This document shows positions 23,174 to 34,474 of a stretch of DNA of 64,000 bases, piece by piece. The DNA lies in the NCBI GenBank assembly GCA_002102555.1, contig MCFL01000056.1, forward strand, positions 1-64,000. Direction: 5' to 3'. Made by a program: the position numbers and the translations under genes. Under the pieces are notes generated by a model, which saw only the letters and a program-made list of their open reading frames with translations, was not told the DNA's origin and did not search any database. The DNA comes from Catenaria anguillulae PL171. Taxonomy: Eukaryota; Blastocladiomycota; Blastocladiomycetes; Blastocladiales; Catenariaceae. Positions within the stretch are counted from its first letter, which is position 1, and each line of letters begins with the position of its first letter.

Positions 23174-23911
23174 CTACTCGTCAAATGATAGCAAGTGCGA
23201 TCCGCCCTTCTTCTTCGCCTTCCCCACACTCTTGGCCACCGCCGGCGACTCTTTTTTATCGCGGCCCGTGACCACTTTCTTGCCCACACTCACCGCTCCG
23301 TGCACCTTGCCACTTTCACCCGTTGCACCAGATCCACTTGTTTTGGCCTGAAATAGCAGCTTGCCCGACTTTGAATCCACAGGCGGACCGGATCGCGTCT
23401 GCACAACTGCAGGTTCCTCAGGTGCCCGGCCATCCACCACTGCATTCGGATGCAATATCCGAAGCCGCTCCAAATCGCGCTCGTCCATCTCGCTGCCCGT
23501 GGCGTCGTTGGGCATGACCACCAGAGGCCCGTCGTCGTCAAGTTCAGCCTCGCCCTGAATGGCGCGCCGGCGTTTGGCCTCTGAGTCGGCTGCCGATTGG
23601 GATGCGGTAGCTGTGAAACGAGTGGACGTGTTGCCGCCGACTTGGGCCTTGAGCTGCTGCAGAAACTTTGGTGTTTCCATGTTGAATTGAAGGCCTTGGC
23701 GCATTTGGTAGGAGCCGAGCTTGCCCTTGGGTTGTGGTGAGTCATCGGTCCCATCATCGTTGTTGTTGTTGCCGAGATGCCGAGCAGAGGTGGAACTGGC
23801 GGGTGGTGAGGGGCGGTCACGGTGGGCACGGTCCGGGTGAGAGGTGGGCGTGGCCTGTGGGTGAGTTGGGTCGCTGGATCGAGAGTGGCTGTGTGGATTT
23901 GAGGACTGCAT
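23174..23911 (-). CDS. DUF4604 / KIAA1143-like protein
   Basis: A small, mostly disordered protein of 245 residues in one exon. It shows the family's scattered motifs: LQFNMETPKFLQQLKAQVG, DDDGPLVVMPND, SGKLLFQ and the Lys-rich C-terminus ending SHLLSFDE. Human KIAA1143 and fungal DUF4604 proteins share this pattern of a short N-terminal motif, an acidic middle and a C-terminal LLSFDxx. Its molecular role is not established. The start at 23911 is the first ATG; the Pro/His/Ser-rich first 60 residues are not conserved in the family. Confidence 0.75.
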   Translation of the reverse strand: MQSSNPHSHSRSSDPTHPQATPTSHPDRAHRDRPSPPASSTSARHLGNNNNDDGTDDSPQPKGKLGSYQMRQGLQFNMETPKFLQQLKAQVGGNTSTRFTATASQSAADSEAKRRRAIQGEAELDDDGPLVVMPNDATGSEMDERDLERLRILHPNAVVDGRAPEEPAVVQTRSGPPVDSKSGKLLFQAKTSGSGATGESGKVHGAVSVGKKVVTGRDKKESPAVAKSVGKAKKKGGSHLLSFDE

Positions 23912-24275
23912 CGTGTCGTGTTGCTGTACATACGAGTTACCATGCAGTATATATACTTACCTGTGCAATTCCCATTAAACGTTTCAATGCCAACGTAAAG
24001 CACAGGCCGCCGATGCGCCGATCCTCAGACCGCGTCTCACATGTCGCGCCATTTGACAATGGTGGTCGTCTCACACCACATGCATGCAGTCAGCCCAACC
24101 CTCCGCCCGACCCTCGGCATCACCTGGCCGCAACGCAGACTCTATGCACTCCTGCCTCCTCGCCATTGCCTCTGCTCTGCTCTTCAACCTCACTTGATTG
24201 ATCGATCCTCCTGTCACCCCCATCCATCGGCATCGCCTGCGCCAGTGTCTCCACCAGCAGCCGCGCACAATCATT
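23912..24275. other. divergent promoter region
   Basis: This gap lies between the DUF4604 gene (leftward) and the RIF1-like gene (rightward). An in-frame ATG at 24198 could extend the RIF1-like protein by 26 residues, but that extension has no recognisable motif. No other gene is visible. Confidence 0.4.
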
Positions 24276-27200
24276 ATGGCCCCGCCTCATTCACGCCCGC
24301 AATCGAGTGCACCCGGCGCCGCGGCTACTCCAGTCATGCCCACTGGCCGCCAACCGGCAACTGCACCCGCGCCCGCTCCTGGCGCCGCCATTGTCCCTGC
24401 AACTCCCGCGCTGCTCGCCACGGCCACTTCTGGCCGCTTCACCACGCCCGCTTGCGAATCCCCGCACCGTGCCGACGACCAGGTCCACACCGACTACGAC
24501 TTTGCACAACTGCACTCCTCGCCCGCTCCCAAACTGCCTGAAGAACACTTTGCCAGTCGCCGCACTACCACCACCACCACAACTGAGGCCACAGACCATG
24601 CTGCAAGTGCCAACGCAAGTGGTGGTTCTGCTACTGGCCGTGCACGACCCAATGCCGTCGACAACGCTGCTCTCAGCAGCTCGGACCAAGAGGACGATCC
24701 CGAGCTTAAGGCCATTCAAGACTTGGCGCTCCCGACGGTCGATCCACAAGACGCCGTGCCCGAACTTGTCAGGTGGCTCTTGGAGCCTGAAGATCCCACT
24801 GCTTGGATCTTTGCATACCGGTCCTTGTTGGTGCGCATCAGGGAGGCGCAGAGTGCTGATGAGCACCATCTGCAGCAACAGCAGCCAGGCGGCGTTCAAA
24901 CCGTGGCAGGTGGATCGGTCGGCGCAGATGAAAATGCACCGAGAGAGCCAACGCAGGAGCAAGAGTTGGCAGTGCTTGCCCCGAGGATGAGTGACGTGGT
25001 CAAGGTTTTCAAGCGGGACATTAGCCCGGCGTCGGACGATGTTGTGTACGCATTTTCGACTTCTGACCACTGATCGCTTTGGTTTCCATGACTCACCCTT
25101 TGGCTATTTCAATCAGCATCCACGAAGCGCTCAAGTTGCTCGGATTCGTCTTGTACACGCCAAGATTATTCAACGTCATTGGCCGTATGTCGTACCCTTT
25201 GTTCCCCCCCCCCCCCACCAGACTGTGAGTGCGTGTATACTCAAGATTATTTCATGTCACTGCAGCCCAAATCACTTCCGACCTGATTCAACGTGCCCTC
25301 ATCCTCGGCAAATCCACTGAAGACAAGTCGACATGCCACCTCTGCATCTGGGTGCTGCGCATGCAACGCCTCCCTTCAACCCACTTCACGTCTCGCGCCG
25401 TGCTAGGCGAAATCATTGACACGCTCGCCTACGCCTTGCGCGTTCCCGCACCTTTCCAGTCGACTGTGATTCCAACCGAAGCCATCTTTGCCCTCGACTC
25501 GCTGCTGCGCCTACTCCCGCGGCCCGTCCTCGGCATGGCCAAGGAGTGGCTTCTCCCCGCGTGCATGAACTTGGCCGCCACAAACGACCTGGTCCGCAAA
25601 CACTGCATCGAGTTTTTCCAAGCACACTTGCTCATGTTTGCCGAGGAATCCGCAAAGCTTCAGCCGGCGCTGGATTTTGCTTGGGAAAAGTACTCTGTGC
25701 GCATGATCTTTGACCTCACCGAGCTCACAAACAAGCACGAGCGCGACGGCATGAAGGCATGGTCCATTTCCATGGTGCTGTATGCCGCACAAATGCAAAA
25801 ACACCAGCAGTTTATCAACGGCATGCTCAAGATTGTCGAGCGCTACTTCAACATGAAGCGTGCCAGCGCAAAGCTGTACGGGTATCGCGCATGGACGTAC
25901 TTGGTGTATGCGTCGGCAGTCACGCGCACGTTGACGCAGGAGCGCAGGGTCAAGTTGTTGATGATTCCCATGCTCAATTCGTTTTCGCATGACCGGTTTG
26001 CTCAGTTGCGGCTCTGTGCGGCAGATGCGTGGATCAACTTGGTGTATGCCATGGGCACGGCCGGTGCGGCCGCGTGGCCACAGTTGGCCCTCGAGGCGGC
26101 CATCAAGCCGGCGTTGCCCAGGTTGGTTGTGGCAAAGGATCCGGACGTGAGAAGCGCTGGGTGGGCCGTGTTCGATGTGTTGGTCAATGTTGCCGATTCA
26201 GGTACGAATCCATTTTTTGTTCTTTTCCTTGTCTTTCGCTTGAGCCTTGGGACCCTGACCTCAAGTTCGAAATCCAAATACGCAGACCCTATTGTCAACC
26301 CCAACGCCGAAATCAACCTTGCCCAGCTTATGCCCCTTCTCAACCCAGACCTCAAGCCCACCGACTACCTTCGCAACATCTCTGTTGGCCCCAAATGGTT
26401 CCGATCACACGTTGGCGACCTGCTCTCGTTTGTCCGCGCCGGCCACTTTATGGGCCCGCGCCAATTCACGCCCGACCAAATGGTCCCAAGCCCAGGCATG
26501 CACATGCCGGCGCTGCCCATTCGCACACACGAAGCTTTCCGGCGCATCATCCTCGGGCTCGCGCGTGCATGTTCCAAGGATATTCACTTGTCCAACGACA
26601 GCGTGGGCGCCCTGCTCAAGGTGGGCGAGTTTTTGGCCGACATGATTCACCCGCCCGCGGCCATTGTCGAAGAGGCCGCAAATTTGGAGGACATGTTGGC
26701 AAAGCAAGGCGCAGAAGCAGCGGCAGCCGCCGCGTCAGTGCCGTCGGGAGACAACGTCATTTCTTTGCAGCCCACGTGCCCCGACCCGTGTTGGCGCATG
26801 GACATGCTTGATTTGATTCTGTCGACGGTCGCTTCGCACATGCCTGCGCGCCTGCTGCAGAGCAAGCGGTGTCGGTACGGTGATCTCGAGGAAACGTGCC
26901 GCGTGCGCATTCGTGAAGGGTCGGTGTTGGCCGATCAATTGTTTACGTTTGCCGACGTGCACTTGACCCCCGCAGTGTACTTGGTGCTGTTGTGGGTCGA
27001 GTCGTGGTCGGCAGACGATTTGGTTGCGGCGGCCAATGCTCGGGCAGAGTCTGAGATGCAGAACGATCAGCCGATGCAGGTCAAGAGATTGAGTTCGGCC
27101 GTCGGTGGCAGCGAGGCAGATCCGATGCCGACGTCGACGGCACGCAGTGCCACGGAGCTCGTGGGCGGCGTCAAGATGCCCATGGTGGCGGATGATCCCG

Positions 27201-29597
27201 CCAGGGTCGCCGTGTATTGGGAAAAGTATGCCGAGCTGGTCCGGTTGGCGGCCGATTCACAAGGTTTGGTGCACAGTCTGTATTCCATCTTGTACTTGCT
27301 TGAGGTGCAGACTGCGTCGTATCCGTTGAAGGTGCAGTTGAATTACTGGATTCCCATTGGTATGCTCACCTTCTCTTTCTTTTTGTATATCCAACGGTCT
27401 CATTTTCGAGTTTCTCACATCTTACGTTTTGGTTGGCAGCTGAACTCCTCACCACCCACCTCCGCTCGCAACGTGCCCGTGCCTCCACGTCCACCACGCC
27501 CGGCCATGCCCCCAACTCGCTCTCGGACGACTACGTGCTCAACTTTGCCCTGGACGCCAGTCAGCAACACGACGACCTGATCCCGTCTCTTCTCATGTGG
27601 CCCGTGTGCAAAGTGCTCGAATGTGTGTCCACCAACCCAGCGTCGTGTGCCATGGACACGACCCTCGACTTTCCACAGGCAGAGTGGACCAAGTTGTGGG
27701 ACCTGGCCACCAGCCAAGATGCCAACTCGCCTAGACTCATCAAGAACCCATTCTTTTACCACCACCTGTTTGCCCGCACCGCCATGCAAGTGTTTGATGA
27801 TCAAGCATGCTTGTTCAAGTCCGAGAGCCTGCTTGTTGCCATGACGGGCGTGACAAGTGTGGTGCTCAACCGGTATGCGGCCACGCTCAAGTCGGCACGT
27901 GTGGCTTCCGATGATCCCATGCCGCTGTGGGTCGCGCTCTTGTTGGCGCAAGTGCGCTACTTTACGGACTCGCTCGCTCGCGGCGACGAGGTCCAGGGCC
28001 CATTGAGCGCCGCCGTGCCCATGCTTACGGGTGCCGTTGCCGATGCCATCACTGCCGGTGTTGTATCGCGTTCGGCGTTTGCCGTGGCCAATGTCGAGCT
28101 GTTGCTCGATGCCTGGACGAACGGCGTATGCGACGTGTTTCCCGTCCCAAGCACGCTGGACAATGTGCTGACGAGCGACGGGTTGCGCGAGTACCATCAA
28201 GTCATGGCGCGCGTATGGTCCAGCTTGCTCAAGGTGTGGTTGGATCCCCGGTTTGAGTTGCCCGTGCGCAGGATCATGCAGTTGGCCGGACACGTGTTTG
28301 TGACGGGGATGAGCGACGAGAATCCGGTCGCGGCGGTGCGCGAGCTCGCAATTCGTGCATGGAATGCAAAGTTTGCGGATGCAGTGGACGATCCCGAGTG
28401 GATCGATGCCATGTCGGACGAGGTGCTTGAGTTTTTGCGCAATCACGCCGGCCGCGCTGTTGCGCCGCCGTTTGTACTTCCCCGCGCGCTCATGCAGGAG
28501 ACTGAACAAGCCCATGGCGAGATCACGGGGAGTCAAGATGACGGTGGCGACTTGACCGTGATTGCGCCCGATGCAACGACACCAACGCCGTTTAAAAGTG
28601 CAGGTGCGGGTGGTGGCGCAGATGCCATGGATGAGGACGTCACGGACGAGGACGAGCGAGCGACCGCTGCAGGTGCGATCGTCAAGGCCCGGCGTGCCGC
28701 CGCCATGGCGCTCGCAACACACATTACTTCATCGCCGGTCGCACCCACGACGCCCGCAACGCCCATGGGGTCGCGCTTCAAGCCCACGCGCGCACGCGAC
28801 GAGGATGCCTTGGCTGACGACACTACTTCTATGGACGACGACGATGAGGACGACAGCGCCAGCACGTCGCCTCTGCACAAGAAGCGGCGCATGGGCGGTG
28901 CGCGCAATGGCGTGGGCAAGAATGGCAAGGCGGGCACGCCGCGACGGTCGGCGGCAAGGACCAATCGGCCGAGCGGGTTTGGCGCGGATTCACAGACCGA
29001 ATACGTGGTCATTCCGCCGTCACCCGCGGCGCCCGCAGCTGGAACCCCATTGGGCAAGCGGCGCATGGACAGTAATGGCGATCGGCTGTTGACGGAGCGG
29101 CAGATGGAGCGCGAGGAGGAGCGCGCGTTCATTCCGCCCATGTTTAATGCATTGGATCACACGCAGTCACGGACTCTGTCGTTGCCCGGTCAAGGCGCAG
29201 CGGGTGCACCTGCGGTCGATGGCGATCAAGATGGAATGGATGTGGATGAGAACGAGTTGGGGCCGAGCATGTCGGCAACGAAGCCATCAAGTCGGGCGAC
29301 GAGTCGCCCTCCGTCACAAGATTCAGTTTGGACCTTCAACCATGGTACTGGCCAGCCATCGTTGGACGCCGAGCAAGTTGGCAAGCTCTCATTTTCGTAC
29401 GTCTCTGCGTGTTTCATGCTTACTACCCGGCAGCTTCTTGACTTTTACTTTTGCATCTTCTCAGGGAACTCGTCAACTTACAAGGGCTCTTGCTCCAGTG
29501 GACGGGCATGGTGCAGTCGAGCATGTCCCGGGCCATAGCTCACCATGCGCCCAGCGCAAACGCCTCGGCGCAAGTCAATGGAGATCAAGGTCGGTGA
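24276..29597 (+). CDS. RIF1: RIF1-like telomere and replication-timing protein
   Basis: Rif1 is a large HEAT-repeat protein that recruits PP1 to control replication timing and acts at telomeres and broken ends. Six exons (introns 25046-25116, 25185-25265, 26202-26285, 27360-27439, 29397-29464) join exactly to 1645 residues. After about 230 low-complexity residues comes the Rif1 N-terminal alpha-solenoid: HEALKLLGFVLYTPRLFNVIG, STCHLCIWVLRMQRLPSTHF, LLRLLPRPVLGMAKEWLLPACM, and HEAT-like helices through to about residue 1330. The C-terminal 300 residues are acidic and basic low complexity with possible nuclear signals (HKKRRMGG, GKRRMD). I found no clear SILK or RVxF PP1-docking motif by eye. 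Assignment rests on the N-terminal block and overall architecture; another HEAT protein is possible. Confidence 0.74.
25204..25216. repeat. C13 homopolymer in a RIF1 intron
   Basis: A run of 13 cytosines lies inside the second intron of the RIF1-like gene, upstream of its CTGCAG acceptor. It may serve as a polypyrimidine tract and is a likely site of length error. Confidence 0.85.
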
Positions 29598-30410
29598 GGG
29601 GACTCAAGTCAATCACATGTTCTTGTTTAGTATTTATTTTTCCCGGGATCCTTTTCCCCATTTCCGCAAATTGCATCCAATGTTTCCTTGCTCAAAATCA
29701 CCTGTTATTCGTTGTTCTACCGTGCATTTGTTTCGTTTCCTGAATGATTTTGTTTTATGTTTCTGCTGTACAATCTGCAATGCCTTGCCCTCATTACACA
29801 CGCAATGTAAATATTACTTGTAAAATTGGGTTGCAAACAAGACACATGGCCCAGGTGAGCTGCGCTGAGAGACACCACTGGCAAACAGCACACGTTCGCG
29901 TTCGCGCCGGGTCCACTTTCCCATCATCCCTCTCTGACGTGCGAAACATTTTAGTATCGGTCAATATCAAATCCAAATCCACTCACAGACTCGAGACATA
30001 CTGCAACGCATAGAAAACTCGACGCACTCACCTGGCGCCCTCGCAATCAAGCTCAATCGCTGCCTGTTCCTCTGCCTACCTTGATTCCTAACGCCGGCGG
30101 ACCCAACTCGTGCTTTCATATCCGCGGCGAACCTGAAAACCCGATCCCGATCTTGCCCAAACGTCCGACAAGCCTTCAGTTCCGGCTTCGATCGTGCCCT
30201 GCCTCTTTGCCTTTGGACCGTGTGCCTGAATATCGAATCGCTCACCAGCTTGGACCCAGTCTCGAGCAAGTATTGAATCGCCGCTCGTTGGACTTGGACC
30301 CGATCCAGATCTAGATCCAGATCCGACTTGTACCAGTGCAGCTCAACAACGTACGCAGTGAGAGGCAACGAGTCCGACCCGATCCAGAGTATTCCCTCGT
30401 GTCTCCCACC
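29598..30410. other. intergenic region
   Basis: This gap holds the 3' end of the RIF1-like gene and the promoter and 5' leader of the next gene. It is AT-richer in its first half. No frame has recognisable protein features. Confidence 0.45.
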
Positions 30411-31863
30411 ATGGCAAACTCGACAAAGGTTACCACCATCAAATTCGCGGCGACGGCGCATCGTGGGCAGTTGTGCCGCGAACGCCTGCTCGACCGGTTC
30501 ACTCCGACGCTGCCGACCGTCTTGGAGACGGTCCCAATTCCGCGGCCCATGTACTGGATCCGTCGCCCCGGCCCCAACGACCTGGTCACCACTGTCCCTG
30601 CCGCTCCCCGCACCAACACCAACCGTCCATGGTCGCTGCTGTCCGGCCCCATCCGCTACACGCACCCGGACATGGTGTCCATGTACAAGATGCTCGAGTC
30701 GGCCGAGGAAGCAGTGGATGAGGATGACGCGCGCACCATTGTGGAGGCTTGGGATGCCGTGGAGGTTGCTCTGGCCAAGGAAAAGGTCAGGGATTACATG
30801 AACGAGACCTTCGTACGCATCATCTTTTCGACTTGTTCTAGCCGACATTGTCTTGCAACTTGACTGACTGACCGATTTGTTGCCATTCCCTTTCTTGACG
30901 ATTTTTTAGGGGTCCGTCATGGCCCCTCGCACCGATTCCGGCCACGCTTTGACCGAGTACCCCTCGCCCACCAATTCCCACGATGCGGTTGGTTCCTTTG
31001 CCGGTGCCGAGTTGTCCTCGCCCGCCCGTTCCCACGCCTCGCTCGGTCCCGTCACTCGCGCCGACACTCCAACGTCTACCCAGTCGGCCGGCACGTCAAC
31101 CTTGGTCCCCGCGTCGCCCGACTCGCCAACCACGAACCCGGCCGCCGCCATCCACAAGAAGCGCGGCCTTGCCGCCAAGGTGTGCGGGACCATCAAGTGG
31201 GCCGTGGCCAAGGTCAGCTCGCCCGGGACTCGCGCCGCCGCCTCCGCCGTGCACCCGCAATCCGCCAAGGACGCTGCCGTGTCCGACATCGTCGCGGAAA
31301 CGCGTACTTTCGTTCTCAAGTACGCGCGCGCGAGGTCGACCGGCAAGCGTCACGGTAACGAGGCGGCGATCCGGGCGGGTATCGTCGGCCTGCTCCTTGA
31401 CTCGCCCGGAAACTTCATCACTGACAAGCGGTGCGTGGACTGGGCCGACTTGTTTGCTGCCGGGTCTGGGTCGCGTTTGGGCGCAAAGCCCATCAAGGCG
31501 TACTGCGCCAAGCACGCGTCTGCGGCGTCGACACCGCACATTCTCGTGCCGTACGTGGTTGGCGGGCTGTTGCGCTGGGTCGCTCAGAGTCATGGCGAGC
31601 GCGCGGACGGCGGCATGGTGCACGCCCATCAGGGCGTGCAGGAGTTGCTTCAAGTCGCGACTGGGACCAGCAATGGGAACGGGACGCGCACGGCCGACGC
31701 GTTGGCCGTTGTTGAGTTGCTCAAGGTGTCGGGGGCCGCTCTGTGGAGCGTTGGGTCGTTGGATGCGCGGCCGGCACTGGCAGCGTACTTGGTCCTTGGG
31801 TTGGAGGAGAGCGCCCAAGTGATGGAGGATGCGACATCGGTTTTGGAGCGCGCGTTTGCGTGA
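30411..31863 (+). CDS. unknown protein, 451 residues
   Basis: I do not recognise this protein. Two exons around a 97-nt intron (30813-30909, GTACGC...TTTTAG) join in frame. Exon 1 has a compact N-terminal part (KFAATAHRGQLCRERLLDRF, PRPMYWIRRPG) and an acidic amphipathic helix (MLESAEEAVDEDDARTIVEAWDAVEVALAKEK). Exon 2 begins with a Ser/Thr/Pro-rich linker and then a helical, Ala-rich C-terminal domain (FVLKYARARSTGKRHGNEAAIRAGIVGLLLDSPG, and ALAVVELLKVSGAALW). No signal peptide or membrane segment is seen. Codon use matches nearby genes, and the open frame across a proper intron supports a real gene. Confidence 0.65.
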
Positions 31864-32787
31864 GCTCGTGTTTTTTTTTTTTCCCTCTCTCCTCCTCCGT
31901 CTTGTTTCTTTCCCACCGACTTGTTGATGGCGTCTTTTGTTGTTTTCCATTGTCACACAAGCGTTCATCCTGTTCGTTCCATTTCTCAACTCGTTATTGT
32001 TTGTTCTCTCTTCACACGACGACAAGATACCCATTTGCTTCCTCGACACCCGTTTTTCCTTTCCCAAAGTTCTAGTTTGGCCCACCCCCCATGTTCCATT
32101 TCACTCTGTCGTCGTTTGGTGAATTTTTTCGGGTCAAGTTGTTTGTACATTTTCTATTGTATATTGGTCAATTCTCAGCCGTTGTGGGTGCCGCGACCTC
32201 AAGACGAGAGTTCAGGCAAAGATTCAGACAACTGACTCATGTTGTCCGGCATTCGCTGGCAGCAACCTCAACTTGAAGCCTCAAAATTGTACGAACCTGT
32301 TGTGGAGTTAGCGTGAAAATCAAGCAACACGCCAGCCGTCGACATGACCCAGCGGCAAAAGAGAGCAAGTTCGGAGTCGGTCAGTCTTCAACTGGCTGTC
32401 TGGCAGCCCACAGCTGCGAGCCATCGAGCCGCGGCGTACCGAGCGGGTTGCTTGGCGATATAGTGAATGGAAACGATGGCAGGTTGGTTCCTTTTGGGCT
32501 TGGGCTGGACGTACGTCGACATGGTGAGCAAAGGCTTGCGGATCAGCATGAGGTGATCAATCACGTGGATTGCGCGCATTTGTAACGCGAGGTCGTCCTC
32601 GTGTGTCAGCATTTTAGCATTTTGTTGGGACATCGAGGGCGTGTTTTGTTCTTTTGTCTGCAGCAGTCCACAATACCGATTTCCCACTCGCTTAAAAGGT
32701 GTGCCTGCCCCCCCGCACACCCACCCTCTTCCCTACTCAACACACCTACCACCCGATCTCGCTCGTCCGCTACACGCTTCCTCCGCC
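31864..32787. other. intergenic region upstream of CYS3
   Basis: T- and C-rich DNA follows the preceding stop, including a T12 run at about 31871-31882. Further right a dyad with a TGACTCAT core lies at 32227-32246. No reading frame here looks like a gene. Confidence 0.45.
32227..32246. promoter_or_regulatory. candidate Gcn4/AP-1-type dyad upstream of CYS3
   Basis: The octamer TGACTCAT, the core bound by Gcn4/AP-1 bZIP factors, is flanked by a perfect inverted repeat (GACAAC on the left, GTTGTC on the right). It sits about 540 bp upstream of the cystathionine gamma-lyase start. In other fungi Gcn4 homologues control amino-acid genes, so a role is plausible but rests only on the sequence match and location. 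Confidence 0.35.
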
Positions 32788-34089
32788 ATGTCATCCAACA
32801 CAAAGTTCCTCAACCAGTTCCGCGGTGCCGGCACCGATGCCGTCCACGCCGGTCAGCACCCGGACCCTGTCACTGGCGCCGTGATTCCCCCCATTTCCTT
32901 GTCAACGACCTTCAAGCAAAAGGCTGCTGGCGAGCACACTGTATGTTGGTGGGCATGCAGCCTCCATCCGTCTCGTCTCTTGATTGCACGAGCGCAAGAT
33001 GCTCACTCTTTCTTTGCTGTACACTCTTGACAGGGCTTTGAATACTCGCGGTCGGGCAACCCCACCCGTAACGGTTTCGAAGAGGCTGTGGCCGCACTTG
33101 AGCGCGCAAAGTATGCCCTTGCCTTCTCGTCTGGCTCTGCCACGACTGCCACGCTCGTTGCGTCGATGCCCAAGGGCTCGCACATTGCCTCTGTCAACGA
33201 CGTTTACGGCGGTACGTACCGGTACTTTACCAAGGTTGCTCCGACGCTCGGCTACTCTGCGTCGTTTGTCGACCTGTACGACCCGGAAAACATCAAGTCT
33301 GCCATCAAGCCCAACACGCGCATGGTGTGGATTGAGACGCCGACCAACCCAACGCTTCGCTTGGTCGACATCGAGGCCGTGTCGCGTGCCGCACACTCTG
33401 TCAACAAGGACATTGTAGTGGTTGTTGACAACACCTTCTTGTCGCCCTACTTCCAACGCCCACTGACGCTCGGAGCCGACGTTGTTGTGCACTCTGTGAC
33501 AAAGTACATCAACGGACACTCGGATGCCGTCATGGGCATTGCAGCCACCAACCGTGACGACTTGCACGAGAAGCTTCGGTTCTTGCAAAACGCGATTGGC
33601 GCCGTCCCGTCTGCCTTTGACTGCTTCCTTGCCAACCGTGGCCTCAAGACGCTGCACTTGCGCATGACGCAGCACGCAAAGTCGGCGTTGGCCATTGCCA
33701 AGGCGCTCGAGGCCAGTCCGCACGTGGACGATGTGCTGTACCCAGGGTTGCCGAGCCACAAGCAGCACGAGCTTGCCAAGCGGCAAATGCGCGGGTATGG
33801 TGGCATGATTTCGTTCCGGATCAAGGGCGATTTGGGATCGGCCAATGCGTTTTTGAAGTCGCTCAAGTACTTTACCTTGGCCGAGTCGCTCGGTGGAGTC
33901 GAGTCGTTGGCCGAGCTGCCTGCCGTGATGACGCACGGGTCGGTGAGTCCCGCAGACCGCGCCGCCTTGGGCATTACCGATACCCTGATTCGCTTGTCGG
34001 TGGGCATTGAGGAGACGGAAGACTTGGTGGCCGATGTGCAGCAGGCGCTGGCGGCTGCGGCAAAGGCAACCAAAGTCAACAAGTTGTAA
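32788..34089 (+). CDS. CYS3: cystathionine gamma-lyase
   Basis: A PLP enzyme of trans-sulfuration that cleaves cystathionine to cysteine, ammonia and 2-oxobutyrate. Two exons around a 93-nt intron (32941-33033) join in frame to 402 residues, the normal length. Family motifs are clear: VHAGQHPDPVTGAVIPPISLSTTF, YSRSGNPTRN, the SSGSATTAT phosphate loop, WIETPTNPTLR, VVDNTFLSPYF, the PLP-lysine motif HSVTKYINGHSD and SLGGVESLAELPAVMTH near the C-terminus, followed by IRLSVGIEETEDL. The C-terminal half resembles gamma-lyases more than beta-lyases or gamma-synthases, though close paralogues cannot be separated with certainty by eye. Confidence 0.92.
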
Positions 34090-34474
34090 GGACTGGCGTG
34101 TTTGTGTGCTTGAAGCCATCTAGTTTTTTTCATGTATTTAGTTTCTTTCTTTCTTTGTTGCCATTGCCACTTGATGCTCGTCCGTGCACATTTGCGTACT
34201 TGGGTCCGTCCACATTTCCTACGCTTAAGTCTTGCAATACAATAAAAACATTCCCCTGCCCTTGCTTGTGTGCCGTTCCTACCTACCAATCTCTCGACTT
34301 GACGTGAAGATTTTTACATTCCCATTGCTCGACACACCACTCGACGACGATGACGAAAGAGACCACATGTATTGAAATATAAAAATACTCGCGTCTATCT
34401 TATCGCAGCTGCCAAGTCAGTTCTTTATTACACCTATAAGTTCCTCTCCCAGCAACAGCAACGTTAACAGCACC
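34090..34474. other. intergenic region
   Basis: This is the CYS3 3' region, with a T/C-rich stretch near 34120-34160 and an AATAAA-like signal near 34242. The promoter of the next gene follows. No gene is supported. Confidence 0.45.
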
